A stretch of DNA of 64,000 bases from Maritimibacter fusiformis (GCF_008086115.1 NZ_VSIY01000005.1:186001-250000); one strand, 5' to 3'; positions 42,646 through 52,564 are shown, counted from the first letter of the stretch. A program made the numbers and translations. The notes: generated by a model from the sequence alone, not told the origin.

Positions 42646-42834
42646 CTGCGCAAGTTGCGCAACCAGTCCTCCCGGCGCAGGCCACACGGCAAGTCCGAAG
42701 CCACCCGCAAGCTCGGCATGTCCCGCGATCAGGTGGCGCGCTCCCTCAAGGTCCCGGCCCTGCCGCCCGAGGCCAAGGACGCGCCAAGGGCTTTGATCGG
42801 ATGTTCTCAACCATTTCTGGGATGGTATACTTGA
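42646..42834 (+). pseudogene. C-terminal fragment of a ParB-like protein
   Basis: The frame reads LRKLRNQ, then GKSEATRKLGMSRDQVARSLKV and ALPPEAKDAPRALI, matching the HTH and following helix of Rhodobacterales ParB-like proteins. There is no N-terminal part, and the frame soon hits a stop. The palindrome tgcgcaagttgcgca lies at its start, as in the other fragments. Confidence 0.6.
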
Positions 42835-42891
42835 TGGCTGGCCGCAAGTGCTGTCCCGAGAAATTCTCAATGAAAACATGCGCTTACAAGA

Positions 42892-42910
42892 GGAAGTGGC
42901 AGCCCGTAGG
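42892..42910. repeat. attR, right direct repeat in tRNA-Glu
   Basis: Identical over 19 bp to 30570-30588. It forms the last 14 nt of tRNA-Glu including CCA. Integration thus restored a functional tRNA. Confidence 0.85.
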
Positions 42911-42971
42911 GGAATCGAACCCCTCTTTCCAGGTTGAAAACCTGGCGTCCTAACCGATAGACGAACGGGCC
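42897..42971 (-). tRNA. tRNA-Glu(TTC)
   Basis: A 75-nt tRNA on the minus strand. The acceptor stem pairs GGCCCGT with ACGGGCT, allowing one G:U. The anticodon arm is CCAGG-TTTTCAA-CCTGG with anticodon TTC. The T-arm is GAGGG/GGGGT-TTCGATT-CCCC type, and CCA is encoded. It is the integration target of the adjacent element. Confidence 0.95.
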
Positions 42972-43063
42972 GCGCTGTTGGTGCCGCGGGTTCTAGGAAA
43001 ACGGCGGCGCAAGGGCAAGCGGATTCTTTGGCCGTCCTGAAAAAACTTTGCGCGCCGCGGCGC

Positions 43064-44812
43064 TCATGCCCGCGCGGCGTCCTCGAGGCGCAGTTGCGGC
43101 GTTACCCGGCCGTTCCAGTGGTTCAGCTCCAGCCGCCCGGCCAGGTGGAACCGCGCGCCGCCGTGGCCGGCCAGCGCCGGGCCGAGCGGGCCGTCGAAGG
43201 CGCCGAAGGCGATCGCCTCGAGCCGCGCGCCCAGCCCGTCGCCCAAGCCCAGTTTCAGGTGGTTGGCGCCGACCTGCTTGGCGAACTCGATGCGCATGTC
43301 GGGAAGGGCGAATCGCGGCGCGGGGGCGCCTGCGCCGAAGGGGCCGGCGGCCTCGATCGTCTCGATCAGCTCGGTGGTCGCGGCCCCCGGCATCATCAGC
43401 CCGTCCAGCACCAGGTCGCGCGGCCCCAGCGCGCCCGCGCCCTGTTTTGCCAGCAAGTCCGCCAGCCGCGCCATCGCAGGCTCAAGTTGTGCGCGGCTCA
43501 GCGTCAGCCCTGCGGCCATCTTGTGCCCGCCACCGCGCGCGATCAGCCCCTCGGCGGCCAGCTTGTGCACCGCCGCGCCCAGGTCGATGCCCGAGACCGA
43601 GCGGCCCGAGCCCTTGCCCTCGTCGCCGTCGAACCCGATCACCACGGCGGGGCGGTGCGCGGCCTCTTTCAGCCGCGCCGCGACGATGCCGACCACGCCG
43701 GGGTGCCAGCCGTCATGGGCAGCCCAGACCAGCGGCGCGTCAAGCCCGCGCTCCTCGGCCTGCGCCAGCGCGCCGGCCAGCACGCCCGCCTCGATCTCGC
43801 GCCGCTCGTCGTTCAACTGGTCGAGCCTCGCCGCCATAGCCGCCGCCTCGTTTGCGTCGGTGGTGGCCAAGAGCCGCGCGCCGAGGTCGGCCTTGCCGAT
43901 GCGCCCGCCCGCGTTCACCCGTGGCCCCAGCAGAAAGCCGAGGTGATAGGGGCGCGGTGCCTCGTTCATCCGGGCCACGTCCGCCAGCGCCACCAGCCCG
44001 GGGCGGGCGCGCCGCGCCATGATCTTGAGCCCCTGCACCACCAGCGCCCGGTTGGCCCCGACCAGGGGTGCCACATCGGCCACCGTGGCCAGCGCCACCA
44101 GGTCGAGCATCGAGATCAGGTCAGGCCCGGCGCGCCCGGCCTCGCGCAGCCTGCGGCCCATTTCCACCAGCAACAGGAACACCACCCCGGCGGCGCAGAG
44201 ATAGCCGGGCGCGCCCGCCTCGTCCTGCCGGTTGGGGTTGACCACGGCCAGTGCGGGCGGCAGCGTCTCGCCGCCCAGGTGGTGGTCGAGCACGATGACC
44301 TCCGCGCCCTTGGCCACCGCCGCCGCGATCGGTTCATGGCTGAGGGTGCCGCAGTCGACGCAGACGATCAGCGGGTGATCTTCGGCCAGCATCTCCATCG
44401 CGGGCACGTTGGGGCCATAACCCTCGTCGATCCGGTCGGGGATATAGAGCGTCGGGCGCTGGCCGAAGTGGCGCATCCAGTCGATGATGAGCGCCGCCGA
44501 GGCGCCGCCGTCGACATCGTAATCGGCAAACACCGCCACCCGCTCGCCCTTGTCGACCGCTTGCAGCAGGCGCGCGGCGGCGGTCTCCATGTCGCGCAGC
44601 CCGCGCGGATCGGGCAGCGTGTCCTTGATGGTGGGGGCAAGGAAGGCGTCCGCATCCGCCGCCTCGACGCCGCGCCGCGCCAACACCGCGCAGACGGCGG
44701 CAGGCAGTCGCGTCGCCTGCGCCAGCGCCTCGGCCTGGCGGGCGTGTTCGACCGAAGGGCCGATCCAGCGGCGGCCGGTGAGCGAGGTTTCGACATCGAG
44801 AAACGCGGACAT
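43064..44812 (-). CDS. recJ: Single-stranded-DNA-specific exonuclease RecJ
   Basis: A 582-residue protein of RecJ length. DHH phosphoesterase motifs are FADYDVDG near residue 93, CVDCGT near 150, and VLDHH near 175. The DHHA1 domain motif GRSVSGIDLG and GGGHKMAAG follow. It degrades single-stranded DNA 5' to 3' in recombination and mismatch repair. Confidence 0.93.
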   Translation of the reverse strand: MSAFLDVETSLTGRRWIGPSVEHARQAEALAQATRLPAAVCAVLARRGVEAADADAFLAPTIKDTLPDPRGLRDMETAAARLLQAVDKGERVAVFADYDVDGGASAALIIDWMRHFGQRPTLYIPDRIDEGYGPNVPAMEMLAEDHPLIVCVDCGTLSHEPIAAAVAKGAEVIVLDHHLGGETLPPALAVVNPNRQDEAGAPGYLCAAGVVFLLLVEMGRRLREAGRAGPDLISMLDLVALATVADVAPLVGANRALVVQGLKIMARRARPGLVALADVARMNEAPRPYHLGFLLGPRVNAGGRIGKADLGARLLATTDANEAAAMAARLDQLNDERREIEAGVLAGALAQAEERGLDAPLVWAAHDGWHPGVVGIVAARLKEAAHRPAVVIGFDGDEGKGSGRSVSGIDLGAAVHKLAAEGLIARGGGHKMAAGLTLSRAQLEPAMARLADLLAKQGAGALGPRDLVLDGLMMPGAATTELIETIEAAGPFGAGAPAPRFALPDMRIEFAKQVGANHLKLGLGDGLGARLEAIAFGAFDGPLGPALAGHGGARFHLAGRLELNHWNGRVTPQLRLEDAARA

Positions 44813-44978
44813 GCGGCAGGTCTAGGGCGACGGGCGGCCAAGGTCCAGTGCGGGCAGATGGCCCCGGCCGCGCTGACCCCTCGTGGCCCCGCGCCCGCTC
44901 CGATGGTGACACGAGGGCAGCGCTGCCCGGCCAGTGTGGCCGGACGGGGTTTGGCGCCGGGAACGCCCGCCCTGCCCC

Positions 44979-45533
44979 TCAGCCGATGAGATCCCCCGTC
45001 GCCACCACCCGCGCGAACTCGCCGTTGAGCTGGTCGAGCGCGGCCTGGTGTATCCACTTCGGTTCCGCCTTGCCGCCGCCGCGCCAGCTTGTATCGACAT
45101 TGCGCGCCACCGCCGCGCAGGCGTCATGCACCAGATCGACGGAAAACCCGAGGTTGCCCGCCATGCGCACGGTCGTCGAGACGCAGTGCGGCGTGGTCAA
45201 CCCGCAGATCACCAGTTGCTCGATCCCGTCGGGGCGCAGCCGCGCCTCGAGGTCGGTGCCGATGAAGGCGGAGTTGACCGATTTGGCGATCACCGGCTCA
45301 CCCGCAATCGGCATCACCTCGGGCTTGAAGCCGGTCTTGCCGAAGCTCGGGTGCAGCGGGCTGTCGGGGTTGGTCGACAGGTGCTGGACGTGAAACACCG
45401 GCTGGCCGGCGGCGCGCCAGTGCTCAAGCAGCCGCCCGGCGTTGGCCTCGGCCCCCGGGTTGTTGCGTGCCCCCCAGAAAGGGTCGTCCCACCCTTCCTG
45501 GATGTCGATCAGGATCAGCGCGCGCGGTTTCAT
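44979..45533 (-). CDS. Isochorismatase-family cysteine hydrolase
   Basis: A 184-residue protein with the family start ALILIDIQEGW (catalytic Asp), Lys in IAKSVNSAFIGTDL, and nucleophile Cys in TPHCVSTTVR. The family includes nicotinamidases and isochorismatases; the substrate cannot be told. The ATG overlaps the glpX stop, so it is translated from the glpX operon. Confidence 0.85.
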   Translation of the reverse strand: MKPRALILIDIQEGWDDPFWGARNNPGAEANAGRLLEHWRAAGQPVFHVQHLSTNPDSPLHPSFGKTGFKPEVMPIAGEPVIAKSVNSAFIGTDLEARLRPDGIEQLVICGLTTPHCVSTTVRMAGNLGFSVDLVHDACAAVARNVDTSWRGGGKAEPKWIHQAALDQLNGEFARVVATGDLIG

Positions 45534-46510
45534 AGCCCCACCCGCGTGGTCGGGTTGCGGTAGGTCATGCGCCGGACCGAGCCGGAGCGCGAGCGCATCA
45601 GGAGCGTCTCGGTCTCGAGCCAGTCCGGCTCGCGCTTGATGCCGCGCAGGATCGAGCCGTCGGTGACGCCGGTGGCGGCAAAGATCACGTCCGCCGTGAC
45701 CATCTCGTCGCGCGAATAGATCCGGTCGAGGTCGGTGATGCCGGCCTTGGCGGCGCGGCCGCGTTCGTCGTCGTTGCGAAAGGTCAGCCGGCCCCACATC
45801 TGCCCGCCCATGCATTTCAGGGCCGAGGCCGCCAGCACCCCCTCGGGTGCGCCGCCCGAGCCCATGTACATGTCGATGCCCGTCACTTCCGCCTCGGCGG
45901 TGTGGATCACCCCGGCCACGTCGCCATCGGTGATCAGCCGGATCGCGGCGCGGGTTTCGCGGATCTCGGCGATCATCGCCTCGTGGCGCGGGCGTTCCAG
46001 CACGCACACGGTGATATCCGAGGTGTCGCAGCCGCGCGCCTTGGCCAGCGCCTTGACCCGCTCTGCCGGGCTCATCTCGAGGCTGACGACGCCTACGGGA
46101 TAGCCCGGGCCGATCGCCAGCTTGTCCATGTAGACATCGGGGGCATGAAGCAGCGTGCCGCGCGGCGCCATGGCGATCACGGTCAGGGCGTTGGGCATGT
46201 CCTTGGCGGTCAGGGTGGTGCCCTCCAGCGGGTCGAGCGCGATGTCGACCTCTGGGCCGTTACCGGTGCCGACCTCCTCGCCGATGAACAGCATCGGGGC
46301 TTCGTCGCGCTCGCCCTCGCCGATCACCACCACGCCCTTGATATCGAGCAGGTTGAGCTGGTCGCGCATCGCGTTGACTGCGGCCTGGTCGGCCGCCTTC
46401 TCGTCGCCGCGCCCCACCAGCTTGGCCGAGGCCATCGCGGCCGCTTCGGAGACTCGGGCAAGACCGAGCGACAGCATTCGGTCTGCAAAGACGACGGGCG
46501 AGGCGTTCAT
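45530..46510 (-). CDS. glpX: Class II fructose-1,6-bisphosphatase GlpX
   Basis: A 326-residue protein typical of GlpX. Motifs include GEGERDEAPMLFIGE, DPLEGTT, and MGSGGAPEGVLAA. It hydrolyses fructose-1,6-bisphosphate (and often sedoheptulose-1,7-bisphosphate) in gluconeogenesis. The start is the ATG after AAGGATACCGCC; a longer frame upstream is a shadow. Confidence 0.94.
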   Translation of the reverse strand: MNASPVVFADRMLSLGLARVSEAAAMASAKLVGRGDEKAADQAAVNAMRDQLNLLDIKGVVVIGEGERDEAPMLFIGEEVGTGNGPEVDIALDPLEGTTLTAKDMPNALTVIAMAPRGTLLHAPDVYMDKLAIGPGYPVGVVSLEMSPAERVKALAKARGCDTSDITVCVLERPRHEAMIAEIRETRAAIRLITDGDVAGVIHTAEAEVTGIDMYMGSGGAPEGVLAASALKCMGGQMWGRLTFRNDDERGRAAKAGITDLDRIYSRDEMVTADVIFAATGVTDGSILRGIKREPDWLETETLLMRSRSGSVRRMTYRNPTTRVGL

Positions 46511-46717
46511 GGCGGTATCCTTGATGTGACGGTTTCCCTTCCCTAGCAGCGCCCGGACGCATCGCCAAGCCGGGGCGGCGGGGTTTGCGCTACCAAATGA
46601 AACCACCGCCCGGCCCGGCCCCGATCGCGGCTTTTCAATCGCCGCCCCCCATGCTAGAGGCGCGCGGGATTTCATACATGAAACCGGGGTCCGCCCCGAA
46701 AGAGACAAGAGGACCGA

Positions 46718-47141
<424 letters not shown>

Positions 47142-47163
47142 CCCTGCCGCGAGGTGACAGACG

Positions 47164-47191
47164 AGGCCGCGCCTTCGGGTGCGGCCTTTTT
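47164..47191 (+). terminator. Rho-independent terminator of ndk
   Basis: A stem of about 10 bp (47164-47173 with 47178-47187, one G:U) with a TTCG loop is followed by TTTTT. Confidence 0.9.
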
Positions 47192-47342
47192 GCTGGCGGG
47201 CGCTTTATTGCGCGTGGCCTGCGCGGGCGTCGGTCCAGAGCCGCCTTTTTCGCCCGCCCCGGGCCTCGTCTGTTGCCTATAGGAAACTTTTTTCATAAAC
47301 ACGCCCGGAACCGCGGCACACCAATGTATGCAGGGAAATCCC

Positions 47343-49484
47343 ATGGACAGACGCACCGAGAAATCCGGCCTCAGCATCGCCCCTGAACTGGCCCGGTTCA
47401 TCGAGGACCGGGCGCTGCCCGGCACCGGCGTGGCGGCGGAGGAGTTCTGGCAGGGGTTTTCCGACCTGGTGCACGAGCTTGGCCCGAAGAACCGCGCGCT
47501 GCTGCAAAAACGCGAGGAGTTGCAGCAGAAGATCGACGCCTGGCACGCGGCGCGCAAGGGCGAGCGGGTGGACCAGGCCGACTATCGCACGATGCTCGAG
47601 GACATCGGCTACCTGGTGCCGGAGGGGCCGGATTTCACCATCGACACCGAGAATGTCGACCCCGAGATCGCCAGGGTCTCCGGCCCGCAACTGGTGGTGC
47701 CGATCACCAACGCGCGTTTCGCGCTCAACGCCGCCAACGCGCGCTGGGGCAGCCTTTACGACGCGCTCTACGGCACCGATGCGCTGGGCGACCGGCCCGA
47801 GGGCAAGGGCTTCGACGCCGCGCGCGGCGCGCGGGTGGTGGCCTGGGCCAAGGACCATCTGGACGCGGTGGTGCCGCTGGCCTCGGGGCAATGGGCCGAT
47901 GTGTCGCAACTGACGATCACGGATGGCGCCCTCGCCCCGGCGCTGGCCGATCCGGCGCAGTTCAAGGGCTTTCGCGGCGCCCCCGACGCGCCCGAGGCGG
48001 TGCTCCTGGCGGTCAATGGCCTGCACCTCGAGATCGTGATCGACCCGACCACCCCGGTCGGCCGCACCGACCCGGCGGGAATCTCCGACGTGGTGCTCGA
48101 ATCGGCGGTGTCCACGATCATGGATTGCGAGGATTCCGTCGCCTGCGTCGATGCCGAGGACAAGGTCGCGGCCTATTCCAACTGGCTGGGCCTGATGACC
48201 GGCACGCTGACGGAAGAAGTCACCAAGGGCGGCAAGACCTTTACCCGGCGGCTCAACCCCGACCGGACCTATACGGCGCCTGATGGAACGGAGCTGACGC
48301 TCAAGGGCCGCTCGCTGCTGTGGGTGCGCAACGTCGGCCACCTGATGACCAACCCGGCGGTGCGCGACCGTGACGGCCAGGACGTGCCCGAGGGGCTGAT
48401 GGATGCGATGATCACCACGCTCATTGCCATGCACGATTTGCAGGGGCGCGGGCCGGGGAACTCGGCGCGCGGCTCGGTCTACGTGGTCAAGCCCAAGATG
48501 CACGGCCCCGACGAGGTCGCCTTCGCCGACGAGATCTTCGCCCGCGTCGAGGACGTGCTCGGCCTGCCGCGCCACACCGTGAAACTGGGCATCATGGACG
48601 AGGAACGCCGCACCTCGGCCAACCTCAAGGAATGCATCCGCGCCGCGCGTCACCGCGTCGCCTTCATCAACACCGGCTTTCTCGACCGCACCGGCGACGA
48701 GATCCACACCTCGATGGAGGCCGGGCCGATGGTGCGCAAGGGCGAGATGAAGAACACCGCCTGGATCAAGAGCTACGAGGAACGCAACGTCGACATCGGG
48801 CTGGCCGCCGGGCTGCGCGGCCGTGCCCAGATCGGCAAGGGCATGTGGGCGGCCCCCGACCTGATGGCGGCGATGCTCGAGGAAAAGATCGCCCATCCCG
48901 GCGCAGGGGCCAACTGCGCCTGGGTGCCCTCGCCCACCGCCGCCACGCTGCACGCCACCCATTACCACAGGATCGACGTGGCCGCCCGGCAGGACGAGAT
49001 CGCCGCAGGCGGGCCGCGCGGCACGCTCGACGCGCTTTTGACCATCCCGCTCGCGCGCGGGCAGAACTGGTCGGACGACGAGATCCGCGACGAGATCGAG
49101 AACAACGCCCAGGGCATCCTGGGCTACGTGGTGCGCTGGGTCGACCAGGGGGTGGGCTGTTCGAAAGTGCCCGATATCCACGATGTCGGGCTGATGGAAG
49201 ACCGCGCCACCTGCCGGATCAGCTCGCAGGCGCTGGCCAACTGGCTCTATCACGGCGTGGTGACGCGCAATCAGGTGATGGACGCGATGCACCGCATGGC
49301 CGAGGTGGTCGACCGCCAGAATGCGGACGACCCGGCCTATGTGCCGATGGCGCCGGGGTTCGACGGCCTGGCCTTCCAGGCCGCCTGTGACCTGGTGTTC
49401 CGCGGCCGGGTGCAGCCCTCGGGCTATACCGAGCCGGTGCTGCATGCGCGACGGCTGGAACTGAAAGCCCACCGCGCCGGGTGA
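47343..49484 (+). CDS. glcB: Malate synthase G
   Basis: A 713-residue enzyme of the long (G) isoform. Motifs include [49 protein letters not shown] and the C-terminal [17 protein letters not shown]. It condenses glyoxylate with acetyl-CoA in the glyoxylate pathway. The ATG at 47343 has AGGGAA 8 nt upstream; an ATG at 47328 is also possible. Confidence 0.95.
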   Translation: MDRRTEKSGLSIAPELARFIEDRALPGTGVAAEEFWQGFSDLVHELGPKNRALLQKREELQQKIDAWHAARKGERVDQADYRTMLEDIGYLVPEGPDFTIDTENVDPEIARVSGPQLVVPITNARFALNAANARWGSLYDALYGTDALGDRPEGKGFDAARGARVVAWAKDHLDAVVPLASGQWADVSQLTITDGALAPALADPAQFKGFRGAPDAPEAVLLAVNGLHLEIVIDPTTPVGRTDPAGISDVVLESAVSTIMDCEDSVACVDAEDKVAAYSNWLGLMTGTLTEEVTKGGKTFTRRLNPDRTYTAPDGTELTLKGRSLLWVRNVGHLMTNPAVRDRDGQDVPEGLMDAMITTLIAMHDLQGRGPGNSARGSVYVVKPKMHGPDEVAFADEIFARVEDVLGLPRHTVKLGIMDEERRTSANLKECIRAARHRVAFINTGFLDRTGDEIHTSMEAGPMVRKGEMKNTAWIKSYEERNVDIGLAAGLRGRAQIGKGMWAAPDLMAAMLEEKIAHPGAGANCAWVPSPTAATLHATHYHRIDVAARQDEIAAGGPRGTLDALLTIPLARGQNWSDDEIRDEIENNAQGILGYVVRWVDQGVGCSKVPDIHDVGLMEDRATCRISSQALANWLYHGVVTRNQVMDAMHRMAEVVDRQNADDPAYVPMAPGFDGLAFQAACDLVFRGRVQPSGYTEPVLHARRLELKAHRAG

Positions 49485-50043
49485 ACGCCTTTTGCCCCGT
49501 GCCGGTTTTCCGGCCGGGGTGTCTGGGTCTCGGTCGCTCACATACTCACAAGGGGTAAAGTGGCGGGCCCGCCTTGGGGCAAGTGTTCCTTCGCCGGGCG
49601 CAGAGCCTCGCCTGCACCTTCATCAGGTGGTCTTCGGTGTCCCGGCTGCCTCTTCTCCGGTTTTGATATGCCGGGGTCGAGGCACGGATACCACTTTCGT
49701 GCACGCGACAGGTTATCTCACGAAAGGGTTAACGGGCGCGAAACCATGCGTGCGCAGCTTCATCTTGGCATCAATACTCCAGGGGGTCCGGGGGACAGCG
49801 TCCCCCGGCCCGGGCTGGGGGCTCTGCCCCCATCGTTCGGCATGCCGCGCGAACCGAACCTGCCTGAGCGACCGTGCCACCGGCACGGTTGCCCCCCGGC
49901 AGGCAACCTTGCTTGCAAGATCGACGCGAGGGCCGGCGTTGATCGACCGGGGTGACGGATACAACGCCTGCCCCTTCCCCTTCGCGCGTTCGGGCGATAC
50001 CCTGCCTGAAAACTCGGTATGATAGCAGCGCGCGAGGCAGACC
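49485..50043. other. 560-bp gene-free region with strong hairpins
   Basis: No credible gene. It contains the palindrome ggcgggcccgcc (49562-49573). Two GC hairpins lie at 49788-49808 (9-bp stem) and 49816-49832 (7-bp stem). They follow the repeat motif cttcatcttggca (49758-49770). Confidence 0.5.
49758..49770. repeat. Interspersed intergenic repeat motif (copy 1)
   Basis: The motif cttcatcttggca followed by an ATACTC box recurs at 53930-53942, in the same orientation, in another intergenic gap. Similar short repeats are common downstream of genes in roseobacters. GC hairpins follow this copy. Confidence 0.55.
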
Positions 50044-50823
50044 ATGCGGCGTCCGGTCATCGGCATCATCGGCAATTCGGCCCTGCTGGGCGACGACTAC
50101 CCGGCCCATGCCGGCGGCGTGATGAATTCGCAGGCGGTGGCCGAGGTGGCCGGTGCGATGCCGCTTCTGATCCCGGCCGATCCGCATTACGTCGATGTCG
50201 CCGAACTGCTCGAGGTGTTCGACGGCTTTCTGCTGACCGGCGGGCGCCCCAACGTCCACCCCGAGGAATACGGCGAGACGCCGACCGCCGCGCATGGCGA
50301 TTTCGACCGCTGCCGCGATGCCATCGTGCTGCCGCTGGTGCGCGCCTGCGTCGAGCGCGGCCAGCCCTTCCTGGGCATCTGCCGCGGCTTTCAGGAGGTC
50401 AACGTGGCGATGGGCGGCACGCTCTACCCCGAGATTCGCGACCTGCCGGGACGGATGAACCACCGCATGCCGCCCGAGGGCACGATCGACGAGAAATTCG
50501 CCATCCGCCACGCGGTGCATTTCACCGAGGGCGGCGTGTTTCACCGGCTCCTGGGGTCGCAGGACGTGATGACCAATACCCTGCACGGCCAGGGCATCAA
50601 CCGGCCCGGGCGGCGCATCAACGTCGACGGCTGGGCCGACGACGGCACCCCCGAGGCGCTTTATGTCGAGGACGCACCCGGTTTTGCGCTGGCGGTGCAG
50701 TGGCACCCGGAATACAACGCCGCCAACGACCCGGTCTCGCGCCCCTTGTTCACCGCTTTCGGACAGGCCGCGCGCGCCTGGGCCGAGGGGCGCTGCCCGG
50801 CGCCGCTGCTCAAGGCGGTGTGA
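50044..50823 (+). CDS. Gamma-glutamyl-gamma-aminobutyrate hydrolase-like (peptidase C26)
   Basis: A 259-residue class I glutamine amidotransferase-like hydrolase. The oxyanion region LLTGGRPNVHPEEY, nucleophile Cys in GICRGFQEVN and His in VQWHPEYNA are present. PuuD-type enzymes hydrolyse gamma-glutamyl bonds in the cytoplasm. No putrescine genes are adjacent, so the substrate is inferred from the family. Confidence 0.87.
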   Translation: MRRPVIGIIGNSALLGDDYPAHAGGVMNSQAVAEVAGAMPLLIPADPHYVDVAELLEVFDGFLLTGGRPNVHPEEYGETPTAAHGDFDRCRDAIVLPLVRACVERGQPFLGICRGFQEVNVAMGGTLYPEIRDLPGRMNHRMPPEGTIDEKFAIRHAVHFTEGGVFHRLLGSQDVMTNTLHGQGINRPGRRINVDGWADDGTPEALYVEDAPGFALAVQWHPEYNAANDPVSRPLFTAFGQAARAWAEGRCPAPLLKAV

Positions 50824-50853
50824 GCGGGTGATGCGGCCGGGAAACGGGGAGAC

Positions 50854-51279
50854 ATGCCGATGAAGGGCTGGTTGGCCGGAGGCTTGGTGATCGTGGCCGG
50901 GCTGGCGTTCATCTTTTCGCCCTGGGGCCGCAAGACCACGCCGGTGACCGCCAGCGGCGAGATCATCGAGGTCTCGATGCCGGCGGCCTTCGACGGCCCC
51001 GCCGAGACCGGCCGGCAGGCCTATGCCGACGCCGAATGCGCCGCGTGTCACGGCCCCAACGCCGGCGGCATCGGTGGCAAGGGGCCGCCGCTGGTCCACC
51101 GGATCTACGACAGCGAACACCACACCGACGCCGAGTTGGCGACCTCGTCGGTGGAGGGCATCCGCGCGCATCACTGGCCGTTCGGCGCGATGCCCCCGAC
51201 CGAGGGGCTGACCCAGGCCGAGGCCGAGACCATCGTGGCGTTCCTGCGCGCGGTGCAGCGCGCCAACGGCATCGACTGA
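50854..51279 (+). CDS. Membrane-anchored c-type cytochrome (copy 1)
   Basis: A 141-residue protein. An uncleaved-looking N-terminal membrane segment (LAGGLVIVAGLAFIF) precedes a single haem c domain with CAACH at about residue 64. The axial Met is probably in GAMPPTEGL. It is a paralogue of the next gene. It should carry electrons in the periplasm; no oxidoreductase partner is adjacent. Confidence 0.85.
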   Translation: MPMKGWLAGGLVIVAGLAFIFSPWGRKTTPVTASGEIIEVSMPAAFDGPAETGRQAYADAECAACHGPNAGGIGGKGPPLVHRIYDSEHHTDAELATSSVEGIRAHHWPFGAMPPTEGLTQAEAETIVAFLRAVQRANGID

Positions 51280-51374
51280 CGCGCGCCCGGCTCACGCGGC
51301 TGTGAAAATCCCGCGCTTGACCTTCCACCGGCAGAACCTCCTAAACCGGCCACCGCAACAGCGGAGAGACACGC

Positions 51375-51788
51375 ATGAAATACTGGTTGGCCCTGGGCCT
51401 TGCCGTGGTGGCGGGGCTGGCATTCGCCCTCTATCCCCGCACCACCCCGCCGCCGCCCGACGGTGCCGCCCCGGGTGGCCCTGAAATCGCCATGCCCGCC
51501 TCGCTCACCGGCAAGGCGGCGACCGGCCAGCGCGCCTTCACCGCCTTCTGCGCCTCGTGCCACGGCGAGAACGGCGGCGGCACCGACAAGGGCCCGCCGC
51601 TGATCCACCGCATCTACGAGCCGAACCACCACGGCGACGCGGCCTTCCTGCTGGCGGCGCAAAACGGCGTGCGCGCGCATCACTGGCAGTTCGGCGACAT
51701 GCCCCCGGTCGAGGGCGTGACACGCGCCGAGGTCGAGACTATCGTGGCCTTCGTGCGCGCGGTGCAGCGGGAAAACGGCATCGAGTAG
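51375..51788 (+). CDS. Membrane-anchored c-type cytochrome (copy 2)
   Basis: A 137-residue paralogue of the preceding gene. It has an N-terminal membrane segment (LALGLAVVAGLAFAL), haem motif CASCH at about 58, and DMPPVEGVTRAE with the axial Met. Both end in a nearly identical EAETIVAF(L/V)RAVQR-N-GI sequence. This suggests recent tandem duplication. Confidence 0.85.
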   Translation: MKYWLALGLAVVAGLAFALYPRTTPPPPDGAAPGGPEIAMPASLTGKAATGQRAFTAFCASCHGENGGGTDKGPPLIHRIYEPNHHGDAAFLLAAQNGVRAHHWQFGDMPPVEGVTRAEVETIVAFVRAVQRENGIE

Positions 51789-51817
51789 CACGCGCCCGAA
51801 CGACGCCGGAGACACCG

Positions 51818-52504
51818 ATGAAACGCTCGCAGATCAACCGGATCATCGCCGAAGCGGGCGAGATGATCCGGCAATTCGGCTTTGCCCTGCCGCCGTTCGC
51901 CGCCTGGACGCCGCAGGAATTTCGCGCCCGCGCACCCGAGGCCCGCGGCGTGATCGAGGCCGGGCTGGGCTGGGATGTCACCGATTATGGCCAGGGCGAT
52001 TTCGACCGGCTGGGGCTTTTTCTGTTCACCCTGCGCAACGGACGGCAGGCCGACCTGCGGGCCGCCGGAGGCATGTGCTATGCCGAAAAGCTGCTGATCT
52101 CGCGCCGGGACCAGATCAGCCCGATGCACCGCCACATGATCAAGGCCGAGGACATCATCAACCGCGGCGGGGCGACGCTGGCGATCGAGCTTTTCGGCTC
52201 CAACGCCGAGGGCAATTTCGACGAGACCGCCGGCGGCACCGTGTTCTGCGACGGCGTCCCGCGCGCCTTCGCCCCCGGCGAGGTCATCCGCCTGGCCCCC
52301 GGCGAAAGCGTCACCCTGATGCCCGGCGACTGGCACGCCTTCTGGGGCGAGGGCGGCGACGTGCTGATCGGCGAGGTCTCGACGGTGAACGACGACACCA
52401 CCGACAACCTGTTTCGCGAGCCCCTTGGCCGTTTTGCCGAGGTCGAGGAGGACGAGGCGCCCGACCGCCTGCTGGTCTCGGACTACGCGCGCTGGCTGGG
52501 CTGA
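51818..52504 (+). CDS. D-lyxose ketol-isomerase-like cupin protein
   Basis: A 228-residue protein resembling D-lyxose/D-mannose isomerases (YdaE family). It has AEKLLISRRDQISPMHRHMIKAEDIINRGG with the metal-binding His-x-His and Glu, and LMPGDWHAFWGEGG with a further His. Such enzymes interconvert aldoses and ketoses. The ATG at 51818 follows a GGAGAC site. Confidence 0.82.
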   Translation: MKRSQINRIIAEAGEMIRQFGFALPPFAAWTPQEFRARAPEARGVIEAGLGWDVTDYGQGDFDRLGLFLFTLRNGRQADLRAAGGMCYAEKLLISRRDQISPMHRHMIKAEDIINRGGATLAIELFGSNAEGNFDETAGGTVFCDGVPRAFAPGEVIRLAPGESVTLMPGDWHAFWGEGGDVLIGEVSTVNDDTTDNLFREPLGRFAEVEEDEAPDRLLVSDYARWLG

Positions 52505-52564
52505 GGCGCTTGCCTTCGCCCGGCGCCGCTGCCAGTCTGGCCTGAGAGCCGAAGGAACCCCCGC

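Larger units (their letters stand above)
30570..42910. mobile_element. 12.3-kb phage-satellite-like integrative element in tRNA-Glu
   Basis: The element is bounded by the 19-bp repeat ggaagtggcagcccgtagg, the right copy of which forms the 3' end of tRNA-Glu. It carries a P4-type integrase, a divergent repressor pair, an AlpA-like regulator, a rep-like protein, a minor-tail-Z-like protein, a Nu1-like small terminase, a capsid-protease tail, ParB-like fragments and a toxin-antitoxin pair. No large terminase, portal or major capsid gene was found, so it is not a complete prophage. Size and content resemble a phage-inducible chromosomal island. The integrase lies at the end away from the tRNA. 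Confidence 0.82.

Noticed and set aside
42609..42953. Frame running through the ParB-like fragment into tRNA-Glu
   Set aside because: It reads into the tRNA gene; another frame carries the real ParB-like similarity.
47277..49541. A 754-codon frame antisense to glcB
   Set aside because: Shadow of malate synthase G; no homology and poor composition.
49492..50022. 176-codon frame between glcB and the peptidase C26 gene
   Set aside because: It crosses strong hairpins and intergenic repeat motifs and has no protein-like pattern.
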